Positions 26,958-35,454 of a DNA stretch of 40,432 nucleotides are shown piece by piece (position 1 is the stretch's first letter; every line of letters starts with the position of its first letter). Origin of the DNA: Pseudomonadota bacterium (lineage in GTDB: Bacteria > Pseudomonadota > Alphaproteobacteria > Rhodospirillales > Magnetospirillaceae); NCBI GenBank assembly GCA_023458315.1, contig JAEXAH010000154.1, forward strand, positions 1 through 40,432, in the 5' to 3' direction. Position numbers and translations under genes: made by a program. The notes below the pieces were generated by a model. That model made no database searches. It was not told the origin of the DNA and saw nothing but the letters and a program-made list of their open reading frames with translations.

Positions 26958-28787
26958 TCACCACTCCTCCACATCGAATGGCTTGGGAATGCGGCGTGGA
27001 ACCACATCCGGCTTTGCGGCCTCAGGTGCCGGGGACTGTGTCGCAACACGTTGCGCCCCATCCGGCGCACTGGTCCGCCGTCGCTCAGCCTGTCTCCGCG
27101 CTGTCTTGGTGGCCGCAGCAGCCTCATCGACAATCGTTCGCATCTTCTCGATCCGATCGAAGATGGAGGCTTCATCGATGTGTCGTCGCCCCTCGGCCCG
27201 CATTTCGGACAGAACGGCATTGTGTTCCCAAAGGCTGATGGGCGGCCGATGGCGGGCCTTGTACGACAAGGCGTAGTAAATGCCGCCGTCAGTCAACAAC
27301 CACACCCGCGACAGATCACGGGGGTCATAGCGCACGATATAGGAGCCGCCATCATTGATCAGCGACCGGATCGTATCCGCCCAGTAATGGATATGGTTGA
27401 GGAGAACCCCTTCCTTGGTCACCGCCCGACGTTTGAAGGGCAGGAAGTCGATCAGGAAGCGCTCCGGATCCGCGATCCTGGCTGGCAATCCACGGCCAAG
27501 CACACCATCCGCTCCCAGGATACCGCGTTCCCAGGCAGCCAACGGCGACATGCTCAGGGCGGAGTGGATGCTCTGGTGGTAAACATCGATACCCAGCGCC
27601 AACCACGTTTCCAATTCGGGCAGTGTCATGCAGGCATGCTTCTCGGGGTCATAATCGCCCTTGTCGGCAATGTTCGAGAATGTGGTGCCCGGCAGCATGT
27701 GCACCTTGCCCATCATGGTGCCGATCGCCCGCTCGATATGGCCGCCATAGCGGGGCGTTCGCACTGGCCGGTAGTCAAGCGGTATGCCGTATTGGCTGCA
27801 CCCTCGGGACAAAGCCTCGCTATGGAACTCCTTGGCGTTATCCACATGGATGGTGTCGGGCTTGCCCCAAACAGGCCATGAGAAGTCCAGTTTCCGCTTG
27901 GCCAGCCAGTCTTCTTTTGCCACCGCGGCATGGGCCAGACACAACGCCACCGATGTTGCCGATGGCGGGTCAAGCGACAGCAGGAAGCCGACGATCATGC
28001 GCGTATGCACGTCGATGGCCAGCGTCAGGAACGGACGCCCGATGACACGGCGATGCACCTGATCGACCACGAAGACATCCACCTTGGTGTGATCGATCTG
28101 AATCACCTGCAACGGCCAGGATGTCTCCGGGAAGTGTCCGAGCGATGGCAGGAAGGCGGTTTCGGCCGCTTTGGTGCCGTGCCGCGCCTTGATCACCGTT
28201 CGGGGCGGCAACGCCTTGAGGCGACGGTAAACGGTCATCGTGCCCACGGGTTTGACCCCGGCATTGATGCACCGCCGTCGCACCTCGTCAGCCACGCCCT
28301 TGCCCTTGATCTTTTGACGGGTGAGGTAGAACTCGTCGATGGTGGCCGCCATGATCCGCTCGGCGTCTTCCGGGACCATTTGCATCCCTCTGCGCTTGCC
28401 GCGCTTTTGCGGCAGCAAGGTCGTCGTGCGAGGATCGGCCACGTAACGGGACAGAAGGCGATAAACCATCGTTACCGAACAGCCAAGCCGCTGCGCCGCC
28501 TCCTCGACCACGACAGTCGGACGCCGCGGAAATTCCATCAGCGGCTTGATGACCTCTTCCCGACGACGGGCGAGGTCCCAGTCAACTTTGGGGATCACGG
28601 CCAGATCCGGGGTGTTGTCGCCGTTCATTTCACCAGAAGGATGCGCTGAAAGGGCGGCGACCGCGACCGTCTGAATCCCGGAACCATCATCGACCATGAT
28701 ACGGTCGAGACCCGCCGGGCCGACAACGCGCACCTGCTGACGATCCAGCCACACCATCGCGCCGGGGGACAGGTCCAATGTCGTCAT
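26958..28787 (-). CDS. TnsB/TniA-type DDE transposase
   Basis: A 609-residue RNase H-fold transposase. The N-terminal region (about 1-200) has HTH-type DNA-binding segments (EEAAQRLGCSVTMVYRLLSRY; a second near 160-195). The catalytic core has Asp-232 (IQIDHTKVD), Asp-316 (IHVDNAKEF) and Glu-352 (GGHIERAIG). A Mu-type beta-barrel and a charged Ala/Arg-rich tail follow, ending PKPFDVEEW; in relatives this tip contacts TnsC. It cleaves 3' ends and joins them to the target. The ATG overlaps the tnsA stop (ATGA). Confidence 0.95.
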   Translation of the reverse strand: MTTLDLSPGAMVWLDRQQVRVVGPAGLDRIMVDDGSGIQTVAVAALSAHPSGEMNGDNTPDLAVIPKVDWDLARRREEVIKPLMEFPRRPTVVVEEAAQRLGCSVTMVYRLLSRYVADPRTTTLLPQKRGKRRGMQMVPEDAERIMAATIDEFYLTRQKIKGKGVADEVRRRCINAGVKPVGTMTVYRRLKALPPRTVIKARHGTKAAETAFLPSLGHFPETSWPLQVIQIDHTKVDVFVVDQVHRRVIGRPFLTLAIDVHTRMIVGFLLSLDPPSATSVALCLAHAAVAKEDWLAKRKLDFSWPVWGKPDTIHVDNAKEFHSEALSRGCSQYGIPLDYRPVRTPRYGGHIERAIGTMMGKVHMLPGTTFSNIADKGDYDPEKHACMTLPELETWLALGIDVYHQSIHSALSMSPLAAWERGILGADGVLGRGLPARIADPERFLIDFLPFKRRAVTKEGVLLNHIHYWADTIRSLINDGGSYIVRYDPRDLSRVWLLTDGGIYYALSYKARHRPPISLWEHNAVLSEMRAEGRRHIDEASIFDRIEKMRTIVDEAAAATKTARRQAERRRTSAPDGAQRVATQSPAPEAAKPDVVPRRIPKPFDVEEW

Positions 28788-29422
28788 GACGGGGGGCGCC
28801 ACAACAGGCTGGAACCGGTGATTTCCCGATTCAGGTCGGTCAGGATATGGCGACGGGCGATCATGCCCCACAAGGTCGCTAAGACGATCCCGGATGGAAT
28901 CTCCGGAGTGGTGGCCGTGGTCACGACATCCGAGAACCTGCACTCCTGACCGGTGAGGGCATCGAGGATACGAGCCGCGATTTCCGGATCAACGGGATCG
29001 CCCTGACGCGGTACCAGCCGGCGGGCATTGGTCAAACGTGGACCGCGAATGCCGCGATCTGTCGCGATCCGGAAGCGCATCCCCTGAAGGACGGCCCAAT
29101 TCCGAGCCGCCGCAAAGGCCGGGCGGAATGCTTCCCAGCCAGCCTTGAGGTCAGCACGGTATTTCACCTCGACAATCTCGGTGCTGCACCGCCGCACCAC
29201 ACGATAATCCGGCGTATAGCGTCGCGGCCTGCCCGCCGCATCGGCCCAGTCGATGGTGACGGGCTGCTCTTCCACCATCAGCACATCAGGGTCGAAGCGA
29301 CACAGCAGAACGAAATCCCGTTCCAGGCTGCTTTCATGGGCAATAGGCCGCATCCCCGGCGCCAACGGTTGGCGGCCAATGATGTGGGAACGACGACTGA
29401 GTGGAATGGAGCGAACAGGCAC
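28784..29422 (-). CDS. TnsA-type endonuclease
   Basis: A 212-residue protein with the TnsA nuclease core: Glu-34 (SSLERDF), Asp-72 (YTPDY) and Glu-85/Lys-87 (VEVKYR), then a helical C-terminal domain (about 115-205). In Tn7, TnsA cuts the 5' ends so that the element is excised rather than forming a cointegrate. The GTG at 29422 is preceded by GGAG with a 6-nt spacer and is preferred to an upstream TTG at 29458. It overlaps tnsB by four bases. Confidence 0.88.
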   Translation of the reverse strand: MPVRSIPLSRRSHIIGRQPLAPGMRPIAHESSLERDFVLLCRFDPDVLMVEEQPVTIDWADAAGRPRRYTPDYRVVRRCSTEIVEVKYRADLKAGWEAFRPAFAAARNWAVLQGMRFRIATDRGIRGPRLTNARRLVPRQGDPVDPEIAARILDALTGQECRFSDVVTTATTPEIPSGIVLATLWGMIARRHILTDLNREITGSSLLWRPPS

Positions 29423-29482
29423 AGCTTTCTCCAGCCTCAGACTTGCCGGATACAGCAATTGAACGCCCGTTACCTCAGCATT

Positions 29483-30781
29483 TCAATCCTGAATGACACG
29501 GCGAGGAGGGAGGCGCAGTTCCCGTCGAACAAGTGCGTCGATCCAAGGCCCGACTCCTTCCCCGGCTCGATGAGCGGCTATCCGGGCCGCCGCTTTGACC
29601 TCGGGTGAAACGCCATCGAGCTTCCAATAACGCCCTTGCCCCCAAGCGGCACCATCGCCAACCCGCTCGGCCATGGCACTGACCGAACCGGCCTTTGTGC
29701 CCAGCAATTGGGCCAATGCAGTGTAGGTCGCCCGCTTCCCTTGGCTGTGAAGCAACTCTTTCGCTGCCGCCACCTCCTCGTCCCCAACGTGGCGTCCAGA
29801 CGGTTCACGCAGATACCACTCCACGGCATGAGCGTAAGCGAATGGGTATGCACGCGGCGGCTTCTTCAGCAGATCACGACTGCTCATACCGATTGCCTCG
29901 GCGGCAGTGACAAACCGCGTCGGCCATTCCTCCATCAGCCAATGCGCCATGGGCACCAGAACGCTCCTGGCGCGCGGGGACAGCAGGGCTCCCTCGCGGG
30001 CACGGGGAACGCTTTCCGGCCTGATCGACAGCGCGGGCTCATGACCCGACACCCAAGCCCGCAGGGCATGAGCATGGCGGCCACAGGTCAGCAAGCGGTT
30101 CAGATGAGCCAAAAGGGCAAGGGCGATGAAGGAGTAAACGGGACCGTATTCGCCCATAGGCGTCCATCCCTGGGACACGGTTCGCAATAGCGCCTGTTGG
30201 GTTGGCCGGGGATCAACCGGCGGAACGCAAGCCGCAGCCCGTCGCAAATCGTATCCGCAGGCCCAACAGGCGATCCCTTCGTGACTGTCCTGGCGCAGGA
30301 TGTTGATGGGTTCATTGCAGGCAGGACAGCGATCCACCAGCAGATTGCCATGCATGGGACAGACGGTAACGAACGACAGACGCCACATCAGACGCAGATA
30401 GGGAATCCCTGGCACCGCCAGACATTGAGGGCAAACTTGCTGGCCGTAACAACGCTTCCCATTCTGACGGCCCGTTGGATGCAACCACGGTAGCTTATGA
30501 ACGCCATCGTCTTCGCCAAAGACACTCCCGCTCCAACGGCGGAACGTCGTTTGTCGCAATTTCTCGGGGTCGATGTCCGCCGCTTCGGCGACCCGATCCA
30601 GCAAATCATCGTCGGCATAGCGATCGAGGTCGCCCGGATCACGATCCTGGCCGGGTTCCACAGCCCGATACAGGTCACCAGGCCGCAGACCATTGGCCCA
30701 TGCGGTGCGGGCAAACCAGGAGGAAAATGATTCGCCGTCTTCCAATAGAGGACGTACTGGCCATCGCTTTGGTTTCCCCAT
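29483..30781 (-). CDS. TniQ-family protein (free-standing)
   Basis: A 432-residue protein with an N-terminal TniQ domain: WPVRPLLEDGESFSSWFARTA, then LPWLHPTG, CPQC 117-120, C141/H144 (CPMHG), CPAC 152-155 and CWAC 172-175, all zinc-knuckle pairs of TniQ/TnsD proteins. The remainder (200-432) is helical, with a possible HTH near 340-385 (RATYTALAQLLGTKAGSVSAMA). TniQ proteins link the target selector to TnsC. It differs from the operon's other TniQ in both sequence and C-terminal half. The ATG at 30781 follows a GGGGG run; a TTG at 30805 is a less likely start. First gene of the operon. Confidence 0.9.
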   Translation of the reverse strand: MGKPKRWPVRPLLEDGESFSSWFARTAWANGLRPGDLYRAVEPGQDRDPGDLDRYADDDLLDRVAEAADIDPEKLRQTTFRRWSGSVFGEDDGVHKLPWLHPTGRQNGKRCYGQQVCPQCLAVPGIPYLRLMWRLSFVTVCPMHGNLLVDRCPACNEPINILRQDSHEGIACWACGYDLRRAAACVPPVDPRPTQQALLRTVSQGWTPMGEYGPVYSFIALALLAHLNRLLTCGRHAHALRAWVSGHEPALSIRPESVPRAREGALLSPRARSVLVPMAHWLMEEWPTRFVTAAEAIGMSSRDLLKKPPRAYPFAYAHAVEWYLREPSGRHVGDEEVAAAKELLHSQGKRATYTALAQLLGTKAGSVSAMAERVGDGAAWGQGRYWKLDGVSPEVKAAARIAAHRAGEGVGPWIDALVRRELRLPPRRVIQD

Positions 30782-30928
30782 CGCCGCCCCCAGCCAATGC
30801 CGCAATCCATTCTGTATATATTAGAGATAAACATTCTAACGAAAATCGACCGAGGTGTTTTGACGGTGACCTGAGACCGGAAAACGCCTCCAAATTTGGG
30901 TAGAGTTGGTCATCTACGGAGACGGACT
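30782..30928 (-). promoter_or_regulatory. Upstream region of the transposition operon
   Basis: A gene-free, locally AT-rich stretch. On the minus strand there is a TATATA box near 30815-30820 with a weak -35 (TTCGTT) 17 bp upstream, and an inverted repeat TTAGA-N9-TCTAA at 30821-30839 that would sit in the spacer as a possible operator. The part beyond about 30860 looks like the preserved left flank of the IS3 remnant. The promoter call is tentative. Confidence 0.35.
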
Positions 30929-31286
30929 ATGAAGCGCACCCGCGAGTGCCTGGCGCTGGTGGCCGACGCCTCGGTGTCTGGCGCCCGCGTCGGCCGTAAA
31001 CTGGACGGTTTGCGCGGCAGGCCGCTGATGATCGTCAGCGGCACCGAATTCACCAGCATGGCCATGCTGCGCTGGAGCCAGGACCACCAGGTGGATTAAC
31101 ACCACATCGCGCCGGGCAAGCCCATGCAGAACGGCTTCGTCGAGAGCTTCAACGGCAGGCTGCGCGTCGAGTGCCTCAGAGACGCTGTTTTCCTCACTGC
31201 CCCACGCCCGCCGCGTCCTGGCCGATTGGCAGGACGACTACAACCATGCGCGGCCCCATTCCGGCCTCGGCGGTCTTTACGCATGA
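30929..31286 (+). pseudogene. IS3-family transposase (OrfB) remnant
   Basis: A degenerate C-terminal integrase region of an IS3-family OrfB: TRECLALVAD, RGRPLMIVS, GTEFTSMAMLRWSQDHQVD, then an in-frame TAA where Trp is expected, then IAPGKPMQNGFVESFNGRLR, then a frameshift near 31195 after which WQDDYNHARPHSGLGGL resumes. The catalytic Asp of VSDNGTEF is deleted. The start fuses an OrfA-like beginning to the late part of OrfB, so the middle of the element is gone. It is inactive and separates the transposition operon from the cargo. Confidence 0.85.
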
Positions 31287-31364
31287 GCCGGCATAAGATT
31301 ATGGCGCCTTGAGTTCTCCCTTTGGTGGAGATAATAGGGAGGTAGCACAAACATCGGGACAAAA

Positions 31365-33077
31365 ATGCGCACGTTCCTCGCCACCGTCCGGCCCGAGCTT
31401 TGGGCCATCATCCTTTTTAGCACGGCGATCAACGTGCTCATCCTGGTGGTTCCGCTCTACACGATGCATCTGTACGACAAGGTGCTGCCCAGCCATTCGC
31501 TCCCAACCTTGGTCAGCCTGACGGTGGCGGCGACACTGCTGGTGATTGGCATGGGAGTCCTGGACGGGCTACGCTCGCGCGTCCAGATCCGCGCCGCCAG
31601 CGAGGTTGACGCCAGCCTCGCCAGTCGGGTGTTCGAGGTCGTGATGGTCCGCCTGGCGCGCAGCCCCGGCGATGGCTCCGTGCAGGCGTTCGCAGACGTC
31701 AAGGAGTTGCGCACGTTCCTCACCGGCCCGGCATTGCCCGCCTTCGTCGATGCTCCATGGGCGGTCATGTTCCTGGGCGTGGTGTTCCTGTTGCATCCAA
31801 TGATGGGGGCGGTCTCACTGGCCGGCGCTGGCGTACTGATAGGGCTGGCAATCATATCCGACGCTCGCACCCGCCATTTGCTTGCTGAAGGCAGCAGCCT
31901 GGGCACGCAAGCTGAACTGTTCGCCAATTCATGTGTCCGCGCCGCCGAGGCCACCGCCGCCCTCGGCATGCTGCCAGGGGTGCAACGGGTTTGGCGTGAG
32001 CGGATCGAGACCTCGCTGATGCGTGTCGAAACGGCCACGGAGACGGCGGCTTCGGTTGTGTCGTCGGCCAAGGCCGTGCGCCAGATCCTGCAAATGCTGA
32101 TTATGGCCGTCGGCGCCTGGCTGGTACTCAAGCAGGAGATGGGCCTCGGCACCATGTTCTCTGCGACCATAATGGTATCGCGCGCGCTGTCGCCGGTCGA
32201 GCAGGCGCTGGGTGCTTGGCGCGGTTTCGTCTCGGCGCGCCAGGCGTCCGCGCGTCTTACCGGCCTTCTTGCCTACGACCCCCCGGCTCCGCACATCACC
32301 GTGCCGCCGCGCCCCGACGCCCGGCTGGTCCTGTCCCGCGTCACCGCGCCGGTGCCCGGTGGCAACACCCCCTTCCTGCATGCCATCGATATCGACGCCA
32401 AGGGCGGCGAAATATTGGGGATCGTCGGCCCCAGCGGAGCAGGCAAGTCGGTGCTGGGCCGTCTGATGGTGGGACTGATCCGCCCGCTGGTCGGTGACGT
32501 GCGCCTGAGCGGGTTGGACATGGTCGCCACGCCGGCAGAGCTGCGGGGGCGCTTCGTCGGCTATCTGCCGCAGGACCTGCAATTGGTGGACGGTACCGTG
32601 CGCGAGACCATTGCCCGTTTTGGAGCAGCACCCGATGAGGAGGCGGTGCTGCGGGCCGCCCGCCTTGCCGGCGTACACGACTTGGTGATGCATCTGCCCC
32701 GAGGCTACGACACCAGGCTCGGCATCGGTGGCGTGGTGTTGTCGGGCGGTCAACGGCAACGGGTCGCCCTTGCCCGTGCCCTATATGGCGACCCGCCGCT
32801 GGTGGTGTTGGACGAACCCGATGCCAATCTTGACGCTGAAGCCAATGCGGCCCTTCAAGGCTGCCTGCGGCGATTGAGGGCCGAGGGGCGGGCCATCGTG
32901 GTGATTAGCCACAGGCCAAATCTGGTCGGGCTGGCGGACCGCATTGTTGAACTTGTGGGCGGGCGCGTGCGGGTGCAGGGGCCACGCGAGCAGGCACTGG
33001 CCGAGATTCGCGCCCGCGTGCTTGGCGCCCGCGTGCATGGTGAACGGCAGCGTGAGGAAGCGGAGGCAACGGCATGA
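31365..33077 (+). CDS. Type I secretion system permease/ATPase (PrtD/AprD-like)
   Basis: A 570-residue half-size ABC exporter. The membrane domain (about 10-290) has six helices, opening PELWAIILFSTAINVLILVVPLYTMHLYDKV, as in PrtD-type transporters. The ATPase has Walker A GPSGAGKS (355-362), Q-loop Gln-403, signature LSGGQRQR (459-466), Walker B LVVLDEPDANLD and the H-loop ISHRPN. There is no N-terminal C39 peptidase. It should export an unfolded substrate with a C-terminal signal through the HlyD-type adaptor and a TolC-like channel. It overlaps the adaptor gene by four bases. Confidence 0.93.
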   Translation: MRTFLATVRPELWAIILFSTAINVLILVVPLYTMHLYDKVLPSHSLPTLVSLTVAATLLVIGMGVLDGLRSRVQIRAASEVDASLASRVFEVVMVRLARSPGDGSVQAFADVKELRTFLTGPALPAFVDAPWAVMFLGVVFLLHPMMGAVSLAGAGVLIGLAIISDARTRHLLAEGSSLGTQAELFANSCVRAAEATAALGMLPGVQRVWRERIETSLMRVETATETAASVVSSAKAVRQILQMLIMAVGAWLVLKQEMGLGTMFSATIMVSRALSPVEQALGAWRGFVSARQASARLTGLLAYDPPAPHITVPPRPDARLVLSRVTAPVPGGNTPFLHAIDIDAKGGEILGIVGPSGAGKSVLGRLMVGLIRPLVGDVRLSGLDMVATPAELRGRFVGYLPQDLQLVDGTVRETIARFGAAPDEEAVLRAARLAGVHDLVMHLPRGYDTRLGIGGVVLSGGQRQRVALARALYGDPPLVVLDEPDANLDAEANAALQGCLRRLRAEGRAIVVISHRPNLVGLADRIVELVGGRVRVQGPREQALAEIRARVLGARVHGERQREEAEATA

Positions 33078-34387
33078 ACCGGCTCGCCCTGTTCCGCACG
33101 CTCGATGGCCGCCGTTCGCGCGAACCCATTCTGGCCGGCGTAGCGCTGATCGCCATCCTGGTCGGCGGCTTCGGCACCTGGGCGGCGGTGGCACCGCTGG
33201 CACGCGGTGCCGTGGCCTCCGGCCAGATCGTGGCCGAAGGCCATCGCAAGGCCGTACAGCATCTGGAAGGCGGCATCGTCGCCGCGATCCTGGTGAAGGA
33301 CGGCGACATGGTGACGGCCGGCCAGCCCTTGATCCGGCTGGACGGCACCCAGGCGCAAGCGAAGATGGCATCGCTCTCGGCCCGCCGCGATGCCCAGGCA
33401 GCCCGCATCGCCCGCTTGGAGGCCGAGCAGCGCGGACGGTCCGCCATTACCTTCCCGGCCAATCTCAGGGAGCGCGAGGACGTTGCCCATGTAGCCGAGG
33501 TGCTCGCCGCCGAACGCGAACTGTTCACCGCCCGCCGCCACGCGCTGGAAGCGGAGTTGGGGCTCATCGAGCAGAAGCGCCACGAGGAAACCGGCCGCAT
33601 CAGGGGACTGGAAGCCCAATTAGGGGCAAACCGCGATCAGTTGCGCCTGACCCGCGATGAGCTCGCCGACCAGCGTCAACTGCTGGAAAAAGGCTATACC
33701 CGCCGCCCGCGCGTACTCGACCTGGAACGCCGCGAGGCCGATCTGGCGGGGCGGAATGGCGCCCTGATGGCCGACATCGGCCAGGCTCGCGTCCGCATTG
33801 TCGAGGCGGGCATCGAGGCGATGCACAAGCGCCACGCCTTTCAGGAGACGGTGCTGGCCGAACTGCGCGCCGCCCAGGATGAGGCGGCGCAGTTGGACAA
33901 GGAGCTTGAGGCGGTGCGCGACGTGCTGTCGCGCTTGGAGATCCGCGCCACGGAAACCGGCGCCGTGCATGATCTGAAGGTGCGCACCGTGGGCGGCGTC
34001 ATCTCGCCCGGGGAAAGCCTGTTGGAAATCGTGCCGAACAGCGGCGCGCTGATCCTTGAGGCGCAAGTCGCGCCCACCGATATCGAGCATGTCGCGGTCG
34101 GCACCCCGGCCGAGGTGCGGTTCACCGGCCTGTCCCAGCGCACCACGCCCACCGTCTCGGGGACCGTCGTCACGGTGTCGCCCGATACCATGACGGACAA
34201 GGCCACCAACCAACCCTACTATCAGGCCCGCGTGCACGTTCCCGAAAGCGAACGGGTTCGCCTGACCGGGATCGCGCTGCATCCCGGCATGCCGACGGAC
34301 GTGACGCTCAAGGCGGGGGAGCGGACGGTTCTCGAATACATTTTCGAACCGCTTACCGCCGCCCTTGCCCGCTCGTTCAAGGAGTGA
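33074..34387 (+). CDS. HlyD-family membrane fusion protein (type I secretion adaptor)
   Basis: A 437-residue periplasmic adaptor anchored by one helix (about 19-40). Its order is: first half of a lipoyl-like domain (GHRKAVQHLEGGIVAAILVKDGDMV), a long coiled-coil hairpin (about 95-300, rich in Glu/Ala/Arg/Leu), the second lipoyl half (GAVHDLKVRTVGGVISPGESLLEIVP), and a beta-barrel domain ending with GMPTDVTLKAGERTVLEYIFEPL, the classic HlyD/PrtE tail. It links the ABC exporter to an outer-membrane channel. No channel gene is in the window, so a host TolC is presumably used. Confidence 0.93.
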   Translation: MNRLALFRTLDGRRSREPILAGVALIAILVGGFGTWAAVAPLARGAVASGQIVAEGHRKAVQHLEGGIVAAILVKDGDMVTAGQPLIRLDGTQAQAKMASLSARRDAQAARIARLEAEQRGRSAITFPANLREREDVAHVAEVLAAERELFTARRHALEAELGLIEQKRHEETGRIRGLEAQLGANRDQLRLTRDELADQRQLLEKGYTRRPRVLDLERREADLAGRNGALMADIGQARVRIVEAGIEAMHKRHAFQETVLAELRAAQDEAAQLDKELEAVRDVLSRLEIRATETGAVHDLKVRTVGGVISPGESLLEIVPNSGALILEAQVAPTDIEHVAVGTPAEVRFTGLSQRTTPTVSGTVVTVSPDTMTDKATNQPYYQARVHVPESERVRLTGIALHPGMPTDVTLKAGERTVLEYIFEPLTAALARSFKE

Positions 34388-34597
34388 GCGGGAGAGGGCG
34401 GCGCCCTTGCTCAGGATCGATTGGCTCCCGCCATCCAGTCAAAAGATATAAATGCGCCTGCCGCCCCACCCATCATTGCGCGCCCATCGCATTATGCACG
34501 CGTTAGGCGTTGACCGTCGCACGACCAAGGATTAGCGTGTGATATCTATCGCCCTGAGGTTGTCCTGCAGAACGCAGGCGGACGAATGGAGAATGCC

Positions 34598-35260
34598 ATG
34601 ATCACACCGGCGAGCAGCAAGCCCCCCCACCCGACGGAAATGCAAGACCTGCGGTCAGCACGCAGCGCCTTGAAACCTGCGGAAGCCCCCGAGGGCGTGA
34701 CCCTCCTCAAACTCGATTCGGAAACCGGCGAGCCCACAGAACTCAACGCCAAACTCAAACGATTGGGCCAACTCGGCGAGCTTTCGCATCTCATGAAGGA
34801 GAAAGCTGTGCAGGAGAAGGCGGCCCAAGTTTACCGGAAAACGATTGAGGCAGAAGAGAAACTGCTCGCTACCCCGCCGGTCCCGGCGGAGGTCTTGAAG
34901 GGGGCGGAGGCCGCGCGCGTGGTGGCGTTGGCGGAAAAGCAGGCGAGAGAGCACAACATGCGTTTCCCCCCGCCCAAGGATCAGACATTTGTTTTTTCCA
35001 ATAAGGGCTGGAACTACACCATTTATGGCGATGGCCGGGTCACTCGGAGCAAGAGCGGTGTGCTCACCCCCGAGCAGTGGAGAGAAACTGACAAGTCGGT
35101 TAGAGAAAAGAAGGCTGTGATGAACTCGATTGACTACGAAGGCAAAATTGCCGCGCTCGACAAGCGGATCACCTCTCTTCGAGACGAACTAGGCCAGACA
35201 GTGGAAGAAGAATTAGCTCGCCTGCCGGAGACCATTGCCAACTTCTCCGTCCACGTGTGA
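34598..35260 (+). CDS. Hypothetical protein in the secretion/RTX cluster
   Basis: Not recognised; 220 residues from the ATG at 34598, which has GGAG with a 6-nt spacer (an ATG four codons earlier lacks one). There is no signal peptide or membrane helix. The first 40 residues are polar and Pro-rich. Two charged helical stretches (about 55-95, 100-125) flank a central short globular part with aromatic residues (FVFSNKGWNYTIYGDGRVTRSKSGVLT), and the C-terminal third is coiled-coil-like (IAALDKRITSLRDELGQ). It sits between the adaptor and RTX genes, so it may be a second secreted protein or an accessory; that is an inference. Confidence 0.65.
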   Translation: MITPASSKPPHPTEMQDLRSARSALKPAEAPEGVTLLKLDSETGEPTELNAKLKRLGQLGELSHLMKEKAVQEKAAQVYRKTIEAEEKLLATPPVPAEVLKGAEAARVVALAEKQAREHNMRFPPPKDQTFVFSNKGWNYTIYGDGRVTRSKSGVLTPEQWRETDKSVREKKAVMNSIDYEGKIAALDKRITSLRDELGQTVEEELARLPETIANFSVHV

Positions 35261-35454
35261 CTTTCACCAAGGCTGGGCGCTAGGGCGCCCCTTGGAGTTA
35301 CAATTCTTTAGTTTTGTCCATTGGTTTAACTGCTCGCAGCCTTCATGCATATTTGCTTGAGGCGCGAACGCAGGGCCTTTGTTGCGCGCCTCCGGCATGG
35401 TTGCCAGTCCCCGCGCGCCATCCACTTACAGACCAACCTATGAGGGGGAGATCG

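Noticed and set aside
34510..34538. TTGACC-N17-TAGCGT as a promoter for the unknown gene at 34598
   Set aside because: The -10 has three mismatches to consensus and no supporting context, so it is too weak to call.
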